DNA of 64,000 bases from Curvularia sp. ZM96 (Eukaryota > Ascomycota > Dothideomycetes > Pleosporales > Pleosporaceae). The stretch covers positions 1,116,001 to 1,180,000 of the forward strand of contig JAJGBQ010000008.1 of assembly GCA_022457065.1 (NCBI GenBank), given 5' to 3'. Made by a program: the position numbers and the translations under genes. Below are positions 1 to 10,530 of this stretch, one piece after another (the stretch's first letter is position 1; each line of letters starts with the position of its first letter). The notes under the pieces were generated by a model, which was given only the letters and a program-made list of their open reading frames with translations, had not been told where the DNA came from and searched no databases.

Positions 1-1016
1 TAAAGCAAGGATGTCGCTCTGGTGTTATGCAGCCCTGCTCCGTGTACCCTGGACAGTGGTGCGGAGACGGCCGACAAGCCCGCGAGGCGGATGCACTCCA
101 CTAGGGATTTTACAAGGCCGCCCTACCGGCAATGCACTATATTGGCAATAAGGGGACCTGCGTCAGTCGTAAGCACCAACGCGGTTATCCATGTCCTGTG
201 AATCCACCTCTTCGTCCTCTCGGCTTGTAGGCGCATGTACGAGGAGTACCGCTGAACAGCGATCATTCTCCCCCGCCCACTCCTTTTTCTGTTACACTTC
301 TATATACACAGTGAATCCAGTTCAACTACTCAGATCAGATTTCTCCATCCCCAGCAACCAGCCAATATATTTATTTAAGACTAGGAGAGAAAGGTGGTCT
401 ATGCGGGCTCTGTGTTGCAGAAGCGCGCGGCCCACCCTGCTCCCTCCTATGACATCGGCCGATATGCATGCCATGTGCATTCGCCGAAATCTTTCCACGT
501 CATGCCAAGAAAAGGGGCAGGGCTGCGTTAGGCCATAAAAGGAAAATGGCGAACGTACATAAATCGACAGCTTTCTCATATTCTCTTCTTTTGGCAGCTC
601 TAGTCTGCATGTGCACAACGGAACTTTACTCAGAATGGCAAAGAGGGCGCCTGAGCTGGCATCCCCTCCCACCTGTTCAAGCTCTCATCAAAGTCCTCGC
701 CTTCTTTTTCGACTTTTTATATGCTACTCTGTCGTCACTACTATTGCTTTATTCTTTTTGGAAGGCATGGCCTTCGATTAGACCTTGAGACACTCGAGGG
801 AGCCTGGATTTGCACAAAGCGCTTGATATTGAGACACATGACTTACCTTTGAACTGTGATGTGCTATCGAATATGGTCACTCGGTCTTTCTACTCCTACC
901 TTCCCTTTATCTATGCTGGGTGTAAATCTTCATCGGCTTGATTTTAAGTAGATAAAGGTTATGACCTTGAAAGCCAAAAAAACAAACATTTACTTTGTAG
1001 TTAGTTAGTAGTTAAA
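1..1016. other. Gene-free left flank
   Basis: I see no supported gene here. Short open frames on both strands lack coding-like composition, splice structure or recognisable motifs. An AT-rich stretch lies near 930-1010. Confidence 0.5.
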
Positions 1017-1475
1017 TTAGGTAACATTGATCATAGCAATATGTAGAGGTGTTGACTTTTGAACTAGAATTAAAATGTGCGCTGCGGTTTTTCCCAAAGG
1101 CTTCGTGAAAAGACATTCTTCGACTAAAGTTTCACTGATAATGCTGTTTTGGCACTCATCACGTGACTGAAGTGGGTAATAGTCATTGCTTGTTGAAGGA
1201 AGGAGCGGGATGAACAGACCCAAGATGGTGCTCTTGACGTCCCCATCTGATCCCTCGAGAAGTTCTCTCGCGCCTTCTCCCTCGAGACCTTCCAGAGCCT
1301 TGACACTGGTGTGGAAGACGTAGCAGTTGACGGCCCGGACAAACCCATCCTTGAGTTGCTGTTCCTTCTCGGCCCAGTCCGAGGTGCTGGCGAAGATATC
1401 GACCGAATCATGCTGCTTCAACCGTCGTATTCGCCAAGCCCTCGCCACGCACAGATGGGTTTCTGGACGAGACAT
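1017..1475 (-). CDS. Possible exon of an unrecognised protein
   Basis: This open frame gives about 150 residues. The middle reads like real protein: an acidic and hydrophobic stretch with FASTSDWAEKEQQLKDGF, then VNCYVFHTSVKALEGLEG and TILGLFIPLLPS. The last ~50 residues, after LPSTSN, look less protein-like, so an intron or the true end may lie there. The only ATG near the upstream end is at about 1475, and further coding sequence upstream cannot be excluded. I do not recognise a family. It may be one exon of a small gene or a relic. Confidence 0.3.
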   Translation of the reverse strand: MSRPETHLCVARAWRIRRLKQHDSVDIFASTSDWAEKEQQLKDGFVRAVNCYVFHTSVKALEGLEGEGARELLEGSDGDVKSTILGLFIPLLPSTSNDYYPLQSRDECQNSIISETLVEECLFTKPLGKTAAHILILVQKSTPLHIAMINVT

Positions 1476-2115
1476 ATGTCAGGGGTTTGTGGTCATCAAG
1501 CCGACAGACAGGCAGGATGCAGAGACGGGGAAATGGACGGCGATTGAATATGAAGATTCTGATTGGTCGGGATATATTTCTGTCACGTTCCACAACAACG
1601 TGCGTATGTACATGCAGATATAGATGATGATAGTGATGGTGATAATGATGACAACATCGCCGATGAGGGCCTGATATTCTAGATGCGGTTTGACGGGAGG
1701 AAAAGAAAAGAAAAGAGAACAAGAAAAGTCAGTGGGTAGAACGCGGATTAGTGCTTGCAAACTTGCACAAGTTTGAAACACCCACCCAATACAACAAACG
1801 AAAGACATTTGCTGTCGTCTAGTTCTCTGTTGAGAAGACTAGGTTAAATGCTCATAGCGACCAGTCCCGACAGCGAAAAGGTCACGCTACAGGGGCCGTT
1901 CTGGTGAGGGATGCTGAAGACGGGATGGTTGCCCCTATGGCTTCTATTGCTGTTGAGAGGACTAATGGACCTGAGCGTTCTGAGCAGGTGGGTGGGACGC
2001 GGCGAGGGTACGTCTGTGAAGCATAGGGGCGAGCGTCGTGTGCAGAAGGAGGGGCATCCATCTGATGAGAGCCCATGGCAAGGTTGTAGTTGTTGGTTCT
2101 TCTCCGGACACCCCG
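1476..2115. other. Intergenic, no gene seen
   Basis: This is the 3' side of the bZIP gene. It holds a GATGAT/GTGATG-rich stretch near 1622-1660 and an AAGAAAAG run near 1700. No feature is supported beyond that. Confidence 0.4.
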
Positions 2116-3603
2116 CTACTTTTCTTCACGAGCCTCTTCTTCGTAGCTGTCAAAGGATGCTTCTGACCCATGGGCTGTTTTGCAAGAAGGGGCACAAGAA
2201 GGGTCTGCAGACACCCGCCTCAGTCGAGGAGACTGGGGCCGAGGGTGATTTCGCTCTGGGTGGCTTTGCAGGGCCAAGGATCTCCAATAGTCTCTCTCCT
2301 CGCGGTAAAAGGTGGCGTCTTCGGTGGCGTCACGCACGTTCTGTTCCAGCCTCGAGATGCTTATGGAAGCCTCTCGTTCCTTCTCTTTCCGCCTAGCACG
2401 GAAACGTGCTGACGCGCCCGCGTTGCGCCTCCTCTTTTCATCGGCGCCCTTGGAAGCAGTCTGGATCTCAACTGGAATTTGGCGAGGAGGCCCGTGTTGG
2501 CTCTTGATGGTCATGAGCTGGATGCTGCTTTGGCTGGACGGAGCCATGGCAATCATGCTGGTGCGGTCGCCATCAATCGAGGGAGGGCCTTGGCGGACAT
2601 CGTGCATTGGAATGCTCCCGGGGCCGTAGTGTGGCTGCATGGAGTGGCCGTCGTACTGGGTAGAGGCTCCGGAAGCTGACTGGCTGTAGGGCGAATATTG
2701 AGCTATGGGACTTGCACTGCCTGACTGATGGAAGCTGACGTTGGGACGATGCATATCCACACGGCCACCCATGTTTGGGGGTGGGGTTGGAGCCGTGGGT
2801 GGAAAGTAGTGGGTTCGGCCTACAGCTGGTGGTGTTGGCAGGGCCGAGTGCTGGGGTGTTGTGACCTCTGACGGACGTGTGCTTGCCGTCAGGAAGGGTG
2901 ATTCGTGTGCATCTATGGTGCCTGTGGGTGGTTTCAGCGTAGTGACGATATGTGTCTTGCTGCCTTTGTCGTGAAGCGTGGGCCGCATGGGAGGCCTTCC
3001 TGGGGGCGCAAAGAGCCTCGGTGCATTCGAATCTTCTCGGGAAGACAGCACCGAGTCGACACTATTGGGCCGGCTGATGGAGGGCAGACTCTGGGAGTGC
3101 TGAGTCTCGACTGGGGAGGAGGATTCCAAGCGCGAAAGGCTGCGGCTGGGGCCTTGGTGCGGCTGCTGGGCCATGTCGTTCTGGGGATTGAGCATGGAGT
3201 GGACGCCGATGGAGCTGCCATTGCGGACCGAAGGCGTGGGCAGTGTCATGGAAAGGCGGAGAGGCGGGAGAGACACGGGAGGATTTGGCGGAGGCTCTCG
3301 TGGGCTCCGGTATGGTGGATGCATTGGAGGATACGACTGGACCGGCGACATTTGGGGGGTTGAGGTCTGCTGGGGCCGAGAAGGACCAGTGAGGAGACTC
3401 GACTTTGAATCGACGTCGTCACAGCCCCCTTGGCCGCCGGCTGGCAACCATGGGCGGTCTGGCTTGGGGTCGTTGGTATATGGGGGCGTCAGAGACGACT
3501 GGAAGCGGCGGGGGAAGAGAGGGTGGGGAGCCTCGATAGCGGGGAGGGTTTGGGTAGCCAGGGTGACGGCAGTGCGTGTTGGGTCGCCGAAGAGACAACC
3601 CAA
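2116..3603 (-). CDS. bZIP transcription factor, 5' end incomplete
   Basis: Likely a nuclear DNA-binding regulator. Counted from the codon at 3603, residues 389-410 form the basic region (KRRRNAGASARFRARRKEKE), matching the fungal N-x2-(A/S)A-x2-FR-x-RR pattern. A heptad-type zipper follows at about 413-441 (ISRLEQNVRDATEDATFY). The preceding ~380 residues are low-complexity and rich in Pro, Ser and Gln, typical of an activation region. The codon at 3603 is TTG, not ATG. The first in-frame ATG is at 3351, yet the sequence upstream of it (TPPYTNDPKPDRPWLP) looks coding. The frame stays open to about 3735 without any ATG, so a spliced first exon is likely. The ATG at 4199-4201, opening a frame beginning MSNLHYSGAHRQ, is a candidate start. 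The family is sure; the start and name are not. Confidence 0.82.
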   Translation of the reverse strand: MGCLFGDPTRTAVTLATQTLPAIEAPHPLFPRRFQSSLTPPYTNDPKPDRPWLPAGGQGGCDDVDSKSSLLTGPSRPQQTSTPQMSPVQSYPPMHPPYRSPREPPPNPPVSLPPLRLSMTLPTPSVRNGSSIGVHSMLNPQNDMAQQPHQGPSRSLSRLESSSPVETQHSQSLPSISRPNSVDSVLSSREDSNAPRLFAPPGRPPMRPTLHDKGSKTHIVTTLKPPTGTIDAHESPFLTASTRPSEVTTPQHSALPTPPAVGRTHYFPPTAPTPPPNMGGRVDMHRPNVSFHQSGSASPIAQYSPYSQSASGASTQYDGHSMQPHYGPGSIPMHDVRQGPPSIDGDRTSMIAMAPSSQSSIQLMTIKSQHGPPRQIPVEIQTASKGADEKRRRNAGASARFRARRKEKEREASISISRLEQNVRDATEDATFYREERDYWRSLALQSHPERNHPRPQSPRLRRVSADPSCAPSCKTAHGSEASFDSYEEEAREEK

Positions 3604-3649
3604 GACTGGTTCAAGACGAGGGAGGAGGTGAGGGGGAGTAGAAGAAGTG

Positions 3650-3650
<1 letters not shown>

Positions 3651-3683
<33 letters not shown>
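3651..3683. repeat. (TAG)11 microsatellite
   Basis: Eleven uninterrupted TAG units lie just upstream of the bZIP open frame. They read as poly-Thr or poly-Tyr on the minus strand depending on frame. In the bZIP frame they would be poly-Thr if translated. Confidence 0.9.
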
Positions 3684-5618
3684 ACGAGGGCTGGCCGACG
3701 GGCTGAGGGTGGAGTGGAGGCCGAGATGTGTTTTATTGGAGCACAGATTGGAGAGAGGCCAAGGAATACGGGCGCCAGGATGAGGCGAGCGAGGCAGAGT
3801 TTCTTAGTAGGGCAGTTGAGGTTGTGTGGAGCTGAAGACCATGCCGTGTTCAGGGTAGAGGAAGTGTGTATGTGTTGTGTGTGTATGTGGGCGGGTGTAG
3901 GTAAACAGATAGGAAGGGAGCAGTAGGTGAGGCAGCGGAGACAGGAGCAGAGCCATGGATCTATGTACACATATAGTAGCCACGAGGGTTGGCGGTAGGT
4001 GTTAGTGACAGGCATCCACAATGGGCCGTGCGCAGTAGTGGGCGGGTCAGGGCCGGGAGCGCGATCGAAGGGTAAAAGTGCGTTGTACGTATATGAGGGG
4101 ATGGAGGTCGTGTTGCGCGACGATGTCGAAGGGCTGGCAAACCCTGTAACCCTGTCTGGCGGCTTCTGGCGATGGGCCCCACTGTAGTGCAGGTTGGACA
4201 TGGCGTAAGGGTGCCGGGGTATGCCAGCACGGCGAGGTCAAGGTGGGTAATGGTGTGCGTCGTGGGTAGTTGCGCTAAACCCGATTTGGCGAGGCGCGTT
4301 GTGGCGGGCGCATGGCGTGAGCAGGCGCAAGGGCAAGAGAGCAGCACAAGATGCGCGGAAGCGGGGAATATTGGAAATTAAGACCAGGAATGGAGAGTGT
4401 TCGTTGGATAAGGCGGAAGGAAGGCTAGGCACGAGGTTAAGGTGAAGAAGAGATTGTGGTGGTAGTAAGTGGGATCTCGTGAGAGCTTGTAATCGATGAT
4501 CGTAAAAAGAAACTGGATCCCCATGCTGGCCCCTTCGCCAAGTCCAACAAATAGCTATTCCCCGTTGAGAAGGTAGTGGGAAACCCATGGCGCCTTTGAG
4601 CCGAAACCAGGAGAAATAGATGGCCTTAGACAGATGGCCTTGGACATCAAGCGGCTCCCGTGTCACAATAATTTCCCCCCCTGCAAACATGCGTGGTCTT
4701 ATCATCTGTTTGATCGAGCTGGTACTGAAGAAAAGTGTTTTCATACCCCAACACCAATTCGGAGATGATTCGGGTTTTCTCTCGTCTCTCTTGCATCGAT
4801 CTGCCCAAAATTCCGCTGTTCTTTCCCTCAGAGACTTCGGACGTTCTGCCTTTGCAGGGAGTGATACGTGCATGAACTGCATAAAAACGATAGGCCTATT
4901 AGGACAACTGAATTTGTACAAGTGAATTCATGTATAAAGATGCTCCCTTGTATCAGCCACAACAGTGGTCTGACCTACGAGGATCACACAAATTCTCTTC
5001 CCGATGTGGCGTCTGCCCAAAGGAAAGCACGGAAATGACCCGTTTTGGCTAAACCACAGGATTGAGCACTCTCTAGTCTCCACATCCAAGATTTACGTCG
5101 TATGCTTGATAGAATGAGCTTTGTTGGTTTGGCTTCGTGGTTTATAGCTTCTTATCTTTTCTATATATGATTAATTGGTGCATACATCACATCCCGATAT
5201 CTTCAGCCTCGCGGACGCTTTGATGATGACCTTCGTATACCAACATCTTTCACAACTAGCTTTAATCATACACTCTTTTATCTTAACATCAGCTCTGTAT
5301 CACCTCGCTAGGAACGTCTTCAATATCCCTATCCCCTTCTCTGAACATTACCTTAGCTATATGCAATCCCAGACAACGCCAACATGAATAAAAGAACGGC
5401 CATGGGTTCACATATTCAGTGATTTAAATGTGCTCTTGGGAGACATCAGAATGATGTTTAAGACTCAGTGTTACAAAATCTATTCTTAACCTCTTATGGG
5501 CATTTAGCTGCAACAACTGGTGATTGGACAAAACGTGAAACAGCTCCGCAAAGAAATGAGCTAGACGGGCTTATCCAAGGAGATGGTGTGTACAAAGGCG
5601 AGCTTCAGTTCCTGTCCT
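3684..5618. other. bZIP upstream region and intergenic
   Basis: This holds the probable promoter and 5' exon(s) of the bZIP gene, including a CA/TG-rich stretch at 3866-3890, and one copy of a ~220-bp dispersed repeat at 4860-5090. I see no other gene. Confidence 0.4.
4860..5090 (+). repeat. Dispersed ~220-bp repeat, copy 1
   Basis: The sequence aligns along its length with 8388-8622 in the same orientation. Shared blocks include CCACAACAGTGGTCTGACC, GATGTGGCG, GCCCAAAGGAA, GGCACGGAAATGA-like sequence and GAGCACTCTCTAGTCTC. Flanks on both sides are unrelated. Many differences are transitions. Its nature (solo LTR, MITE or other relic) is not decidable here. Confidence 0.75.
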
Positions 5619-6655
5619 CTATTTAAAGGTACTAACCCTAGCTTTTAAATCGTCTTCATGATCCTTGCATGTTTTTGCGACCAGCCAATCGATTGTTGTT
5701 AGATCTTTCGTTAATTGAAGATATTTCTTCATCTTTTCCCATGGAACATACTCGCAATGGTAATCCTCGGGTACAGCCGTCAAATGCTCGTAGAGATGGC
5801 TCCGATATTCATCCGCAGTGGAAAAACCCTGACTGCAAAAAGTGCATTCGTGTGGTCGCTTGGAAGGCATGTGAGGATTAAGGCTGGGTGATAACCCAGT
5901 GTTTTTCGTGCATGGTGTGTAGTGAGATTCGGCTGTCTTTGTAAACCTCTGGTCCAAGTTGCTGTCCAGAAACTGGTTGGTCACATAATCGCCCGAGTCT
6001 TTACTATGTTCTCTACTAGGCCTAGCATAAGTGCTCTCCAAAGGTGTTTGTAAATTAACTTTCGCCATGCTCTGCCCTTGTGTGGTGTCAAAATCATATG
6101 TTTCGAGTCGAGCTCCCGCATGCCCAGAACATGAGAATTCGTCGTATTTTGTAGGGCCGGCCATTAAGTCTTCAGCTCTATTCGAAGCTGGTTGGGTATA
6201 GGAGCCCAATCCAGTTGGTAAAAAGTAGGGAGACAAAGGTGGCTCGGAGGCCTGTTTATCCATGCCAAGTACAAGAGGGTTTATTGACTCCGAGACGGAA
6301 AAAAGGTTCCTTGATGAAGTAGACACTGATATGGCTGGTTGCACTGCGCTGTTTGACTTGGTTGAGATGGATTGCGATGGAGGCATGTCCGATTTGTGTT
6401 TGATTCGATAGATTTTGCATTTCGTATTGAACTTAATGCATTTTAAGCAGCGATTGGCATCGTCAAGATAGAATTCACATCGAACCTTTCGGCGTCTGCA
6501 GGATTCTGTTTCCCACTATTCAGTTACCAAGAGTACTATTGTCATCAAAGACACTGTTACTCACCACATGCGACGGAAGCCCGACAATGAAGCGGCTTGC
6601 GCGGCTTATTGCCTGTTGGGAAAATCTCGTCTAATGCAAGCATGGAGCGAGACAT
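5619..6655 (-). CDS. Zinc-cluster plus C2H2 transcription factor
   Basis: Two exons, 6655-6565 and 6505-5619, are separated by a 59-nt GTGAGT...CAG intron; the spliced product is 325 aa. The splice completes a perfect Zn2Cys6 cluster: Cys30, Cys33, Cys40, Cys50, Cys53, Cys60 (C-x2-C-x6-C-x9-C-x2-C-x6-C, core CRRRKVRC). A Ser/Thr-rich linker follows. The C-terminus has a classical C2H2 finger, Cys251-x2-Cys254-x12-His267-x3-His271 (CTFCSQGFSTADEYRSHLYE). No fungal_trans middle domain is present, so it is short for the zinc-cluster family. The start is the ATG at 6655; a second in-frame ATG lies four codons on. A nuclear regulator role is inferred; the target is unknown. Confidence 0.8.
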
Positions 6656-7618
6656 GTATGATGTTAAAGAAGACCGGTAGAAGTGTTCAAGTCGCTGGGA
6701 GAGTCTGTTTATGCTCAAGCAGACATGAAATGAGGCAACCAGCCAAGGTGAATTTTAGGGGATTGGTGTGGTGGCCCTAGCGATATGGGAATGATCAAAT
6801 CAAGGAGTTCAGTCCTAGACGGCAAAGGAAATCACGTTCTGATTGGCTCGGAAGAGTAACGTGTGTCTGAGCGGAAATGAGATTCTGTTCGCGTGGCGCT
6901 CTTTCACTGCAGAGCCAATAGGGAGTGCTCAAACCTTGATGGCGTATTTGAAGGACCTTTGAATAGAGCAAGGGCTCCACCACCGGTGAAGGATAATCAT
7001 CGCCTGCGTTCATGGGATAGGAACGACAAGGTGATCGCGACTTGTAGGCAGGTCATTAGGCAAACGTTTGCCTGAACGAGTACCGGATAAGATGAATCGA
7101 GGCGGGACGCAAATTGGTAGCAGCGCGCATCCGCAATAACTGCCATTGCGTTACTCATGGGCCGTATGTCAAGTCACGACGTCAGTCAGCGCTGTGCACA
7201 TACCTACCTACATACGTAGAGTACCTTCAATGCACTATTCAATCGGTTGACCATTCCCTTTAGGCGACATACATTCAAAGCTGGTGAGCATCTGTGTCAA
7301 ACATCATGCACTCTTGGCTTGTCAGTCGTCGTGAATTTCTTAAATGAGTGGTCAACTTACGAAACGTAGGGAACAATGCTGAGCAGACAAGCAACACATA
7401 CATAGCTAGCACAGCAAATGAGACTATGGTAGTTTCGGGGCTTCACATTGGTGCATTGGTATACTAGGAAGATGATTGCAATGTTATATATACAGCAGCA
7501 GATGTTGCTCTCAATTGGTTCGAAGAGGAACAAACCAAATTTGAAATAAAGAAAGGCGTGTTGATATCGAATCAAGATGCATCACTATTGACCCTGCAAA
7601 TCACCACACTTCCTCCGC
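6656..7618. other. Intergenic, no gene seen
   Basis: Upstream region of the zinc-cluster/C2H2 gene and downstream region of the next minus-strand gene. Short open frames only; nothing else recognised. Confidence 0.4.
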
Positions 7619-8266
7619 TCATACTCGTCCTGGGACAGGCCTCCTTCTCTTTTCCTTCCGCCGAAACTCCGCTTCGAAATGATCCCAAACTTTCTTTGTG
7701 TCATCACTGATTTTTTGTTGCCGTAGTAGAGATATGGCTATTTCTCTGGCACGTAGCAGTAGGAATGCAATTACCCCCAGGTACAGGCGTAGGATTTTCT
7801 GCTCTTGGATTCGGTGCTGAGAGATAGGCTTAGGTAGGCGGTCTTGTTCTCGAGCAATAAGCAGTATGTTCAAAAAATACGCTAACATGCCCCTCTGAGT
7901 CTCGTATGACGGTATCGCCTGTTTCGGTATCTGATGCCCAGGGAGAGAGAGTCGTGTAGGTGTTTGTAGTGCAGAGCAACCCGCATCAGTACGATCAAAG
8001 AGATTGGCTTGCTCCTTTGGATCCTGCATAACAGCATTGTTCGTCCTATCATTTGTGGGCTCTTGGCCATGTTGTGTGCGTGTTGAAGATACTTCGAGAC
8101 TGCGAGCCGAGCGGGCATCGTCGCTTGCGTCTTTGGAGTCAGAGTCTCCACGTTCTCCCCTAGTTTGAAGTCGCAATTGGAAGTACCCGATAACAGCTCT
8201 TATTACGCCGTAGCAATCGCGCCTATGTCCCGCTCGCGCGGGAAAGAGGAATGAGGGTTGCGTCAT
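7619..8266 (-). CDS. Unrecognised basic protein
   Basis: A frame of 215 aa starts at the first ATG (8266). The frame stays open further upstream but only from a GTG inside repeat copy 2. The N-terminal half is charged and Ser/Asp-rich. A hydrophobic helix near the C-terminus (LYLGVIAFLLLRAREIAIS) is followed by a strongly basic tail with a nuclear-localisation look (RRKEKRRRPVPGR). I do not recognise a family. It could be membrane-associated or nuclear. It may be a lineage-specific gene, and introns cannot be excluded. Confidence 0.4.
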   Translation of the reverse strand: MTQPSFLFPARAGHRRDCYGVIRAVIGYFQLRLQTRGERGDSDSKDASDDARSARSLEVSSTRTQHGQEPTNDRTNNAVMQDPKEQANLFDRTDAGCSALQTPTRLSLPGHQIPKQAIPSYETQRGMLAYFLNILLIAREQDRLPKPISQHRIQEQKILRLYLGVIAFLLLRAREIAISLLRQQKISDDTKKVWDHFEAEFRRKEKRRRPVPGRV

Positions 8267-8387
8267 TTGGGTCCGAATTGTGTGCAGGAAGGCAACTAGG
8301 AAAGAGTGAGAAGGCTGAAAGGCAACAGATGAGAAACGGCCTAGCTTTGTGAGAAGAGGTATATGAAGGAAAGGGTAAACTGACTTG

Positions 8388-8622
8388 GTGAAGCGATACA
8401 CGCATGAATAGTATAAAAAGACGGGCCTATTGAGATAGCTAATTTTGCACTAGTGGATCTATGGAGATGCTTCCTCATGTTAGCCACAACAGTGGTCTGA
8501 CCTGCGAGGAGCACATGATCGCCGTGCCGACTTCTTTTCTCGATGTGGCGCCCGCCCAAAGGAAGGCACGGAAATGATCAATTCTGGTCAAATCACAGAG
8601 TTGAGCACTCTCTAGTCTCTAC
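8388..8622 (+). repeat. Dispersed ~220-bp repeat, copy 2
   Basis: Second copy of the repeat at 4860-5090, same orientation, with the same ordered blocks. It begins close to the upstream end of the minus-strand frame at 7619-8266, so it may overlap that gene's promoter. Confidence 0.75.
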
Positions 8623-8941
8623 GGAGTAGTATCGCCCAAACCCTTGACTTGGCGGTGGCTGAAGCGATTATCGACACAAATAACAACGTGGGGGACGCAT
8701 GTGCTTCTCCGGCTCGCTTGTGTCGGTTCCGTACCGCGTAGCCTCGCCGGACACGGACATGGCTTGGGCTGGAATAAGACGAGACGTCGAGGTAGACTTC
8801 TCGCTTGCATGCATGGCCGCTTAGCGGCATGAGCGGGGTATCAGATGACAAAACAGCCCCCACAGGTGTGTTCGTTGAACGGGCCTCTGCATGAACAGCA
8901 AGGGCGGCTGTTCAACCGGCTTGGAGTACGCCACAATTGCG

Positions 8942-9342
8942 CGCCCCCCCTGCTTTCGCAAACGCCCCCCTGCTTTCGCAAACGCTCCCCTGCTTTCGCA
9001 AACGCTCCCCTGCTTTCGCAAACGCTCCCCTGCTTTCGCAAACGCCCCCCTGCTTTCGCAAACGCCCCCCTGCTTTCGCAAACGCTCCCCTGCTTTCGCA
9101 AACGCCCCCCTGCTTTCGCAAACGCCCCCTGCTTTCGCAAACGCCCCCCTGCTTTCGCAAACGCCCCCCTGCTTTCGCAAACGCCCCCCTGCTTTCGCAA
9201 ATACCTTTTAATCTTGCAAACGCCCTCCCTGCTTTCGCAAACGCTCCCCTGCTTTCGCAAACGCTCCCCTGCTTTCGCAAACGCTCCCCTGCTTTCGCAA
9301 ACGCCCCCCTGCTTTCGCAAACGCTCCCCTGCTTTCGCAAAT
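8942..9342 (+). repeat. 20-bp minisatellite, about 19 copies
   Basis: Tandem array of the unit CCCCCCTGCTTTCGCAAACG, with a C/T variant at the third or fourth base. I count 19 near-perfect units, one with a 1-bp deletion (about 9124), plus two degenerate units beginning AATACC near 9201 and 9341. The unit has no stop codon in any of six frames, so long artificial frames cross it on both strands. Because 20 is not a multiple of 3, each frame cycles through the same 20-residue peptide every 60 bp. Confidence 0.95.
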
Positions 9343-9348
9343 ACCATC

Positions 9349-10530
9349 ATGTTTTCTCAATCCCCATTCGTGTTTAGCAGTCGACAGGATTTCATTAGTT
9401 TTTGGAAGCCCAAAGGCACAAGCGAAACTCCAGAGTGGAAACGGAACTGTGCACAAAAAAGCCTCATCAAGCGTCTGTCTTACTTGGCAAGTCGCCCTGC
9501 CCAAACTAAAAAGACGAAACTCAACGAGGATTTCGAAAAAGAGTGGTCTAACATACAGACGCGTTCTCTACTGGGCGGCGATTACGAAAGCTGGTGGAAT
9601 GATAATTTTGCGAAGGAAGAAGATACGACGCAATTTCAGAAAGATGTTATTCTACTCGTCGAAGCATTTGGGGATAAAGAGTTGGCGTGGAGGTTTTGTC
9701 AATATCCAGACATTGAAAAATTCGTTAAACGACCCCATGAATACGAAAAGCTACTCGAAGTCGTTATAGGGCAGGAATCAGCCACACAAAGCCGCACTGA
9801 GCAAGGACAAACTCTTGTCAAGAGAACCAGAGCAGATCAGCCAGCCCCTAAGGCACCTGCCACCGAGTGCACCGATTTCGTTAGCAATGTCTTGGGCAAA
9901 CGCCAGACAGACGGAGAAAGCCCTGAGGGAAAACGAGTCTGTCTGCCATCGGAACGATCAGCCACACCTCAGGTTAATGGTACTGAGATCATATCGGCTG
10001 GGAACGCAATCACCGCCTCAGTTTCCGGAGCTGGTCAAGAGCCTCGCATGCCTACAAGCTCTGAACAACAAACCGATATCATCAAAGCTCCTGCTCCCAT
10101 GGAGCCATATTCCAAGCACCATAAACTAATATGGAGCAAGGATACACCGTTGGACTTCCACTATTATGGTCAGTCAGATCGCAATGGAACAAACGACTGT
10201 AATCTAGAATACCTTTGGGCGGGATACGATGCTGCTAAATTTCTAATGGAATTAGGATATGAAAACGAGGAGGACGAAATGATTTGCTATTACAAAATCT
10301 TTCCAGAATACATAGCAAAACTGCCATTCAAGGACCTTGTAGACAGCATCAAGCGCAGCGAAACCTGGAAGCAACATCAGAATGGCAAGGGGTCAGAATG
10401 TCTTACTATCCAAGTAAGCCATGACGGCGCGACCTCTCCATCGCCTCAACCGCCATATTGTTATGGTCTCATCGTAAAGTGCACAGTGCCCAAGCACGAG
10501 GCTCCAAAAAAACAAGTTCCAGTACCCTGA
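9349..10530 (+). CDS. Unrecognised 393-aa protein
   Basis: The ATG at 9349 lies just after the last degenerate minisatellite unit and opens a 393-aa frame with normal composition (MFSQSPFVFSSRQDFISFW). The frame is also open back to an ATG at 8845 through the minisatellite, but every frame is open there, so 9349 is the safer start. An N-terminal helical region rich in Trp, Phe and charged residues (about 1-150) leads to a Ser/Thr/Pro-rich linker. A C-terminal acidic segment follows with HYYGQSDRNGTNDCNLEYLW and YYKIFPEYIAKLPFKDLVD. No signal peptide or membrane span is seen. I do not recognise a family. Confidence 0.6.
   Translation: MFSQSPFVFSSRQDFISFWKPKGTSETPEWKRNCAQKSLIKRLSYLASRPAQTKKTKLNEDFEKEWSNIQTRSLLGGDYESWWNDNFAKEEDTTQFQKDVILLVEAFGDKELAWRFCQYPDIEKFVKRPHEYEKLLEVVIGQESATQSRTEQGQTLVKRTRADQPAPKAPATECTDFVSNVLGKRQTDGESPEGKRVCLPSERSATPQVNGTEIISAGNAITASVSGAGQEPRMPTSSEQQTDIIKAPAPMEPYSKHHKLIWSKDTPLDFHYYGQSDRNGTNDCNLEYLWAGYDAAKFLMELGYENEEDEMICYYKIFPEYIAKLPFKDLVDSIKRSETWKQHQNGKGSECLTIQVSHDGATSPSPQPPYCYGLIVKCTVPKHEAPKKQVPVP

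Noticed and set aside
3611..4201. 196-aa minus-strand protein with a poly-Tyr run
   Set aside because: The Tyr run is only the TAG microsatellite read in another frame, and the later part lacks coding character. Its beginning may still be the bZIP first exon.
8942..9342. CRISPR-like array
   Set aside because: Units are contiguous 20-bp tandem copies with no spacers, in a eukaryotic genome.
8845..9348. N-terminal extension of the 393-aa protein through the minisatellite
   Set aside because: All six frames are open over the array, so the long frame is no evidence for translation. The ATG at 9349 begins the part with normal composition.
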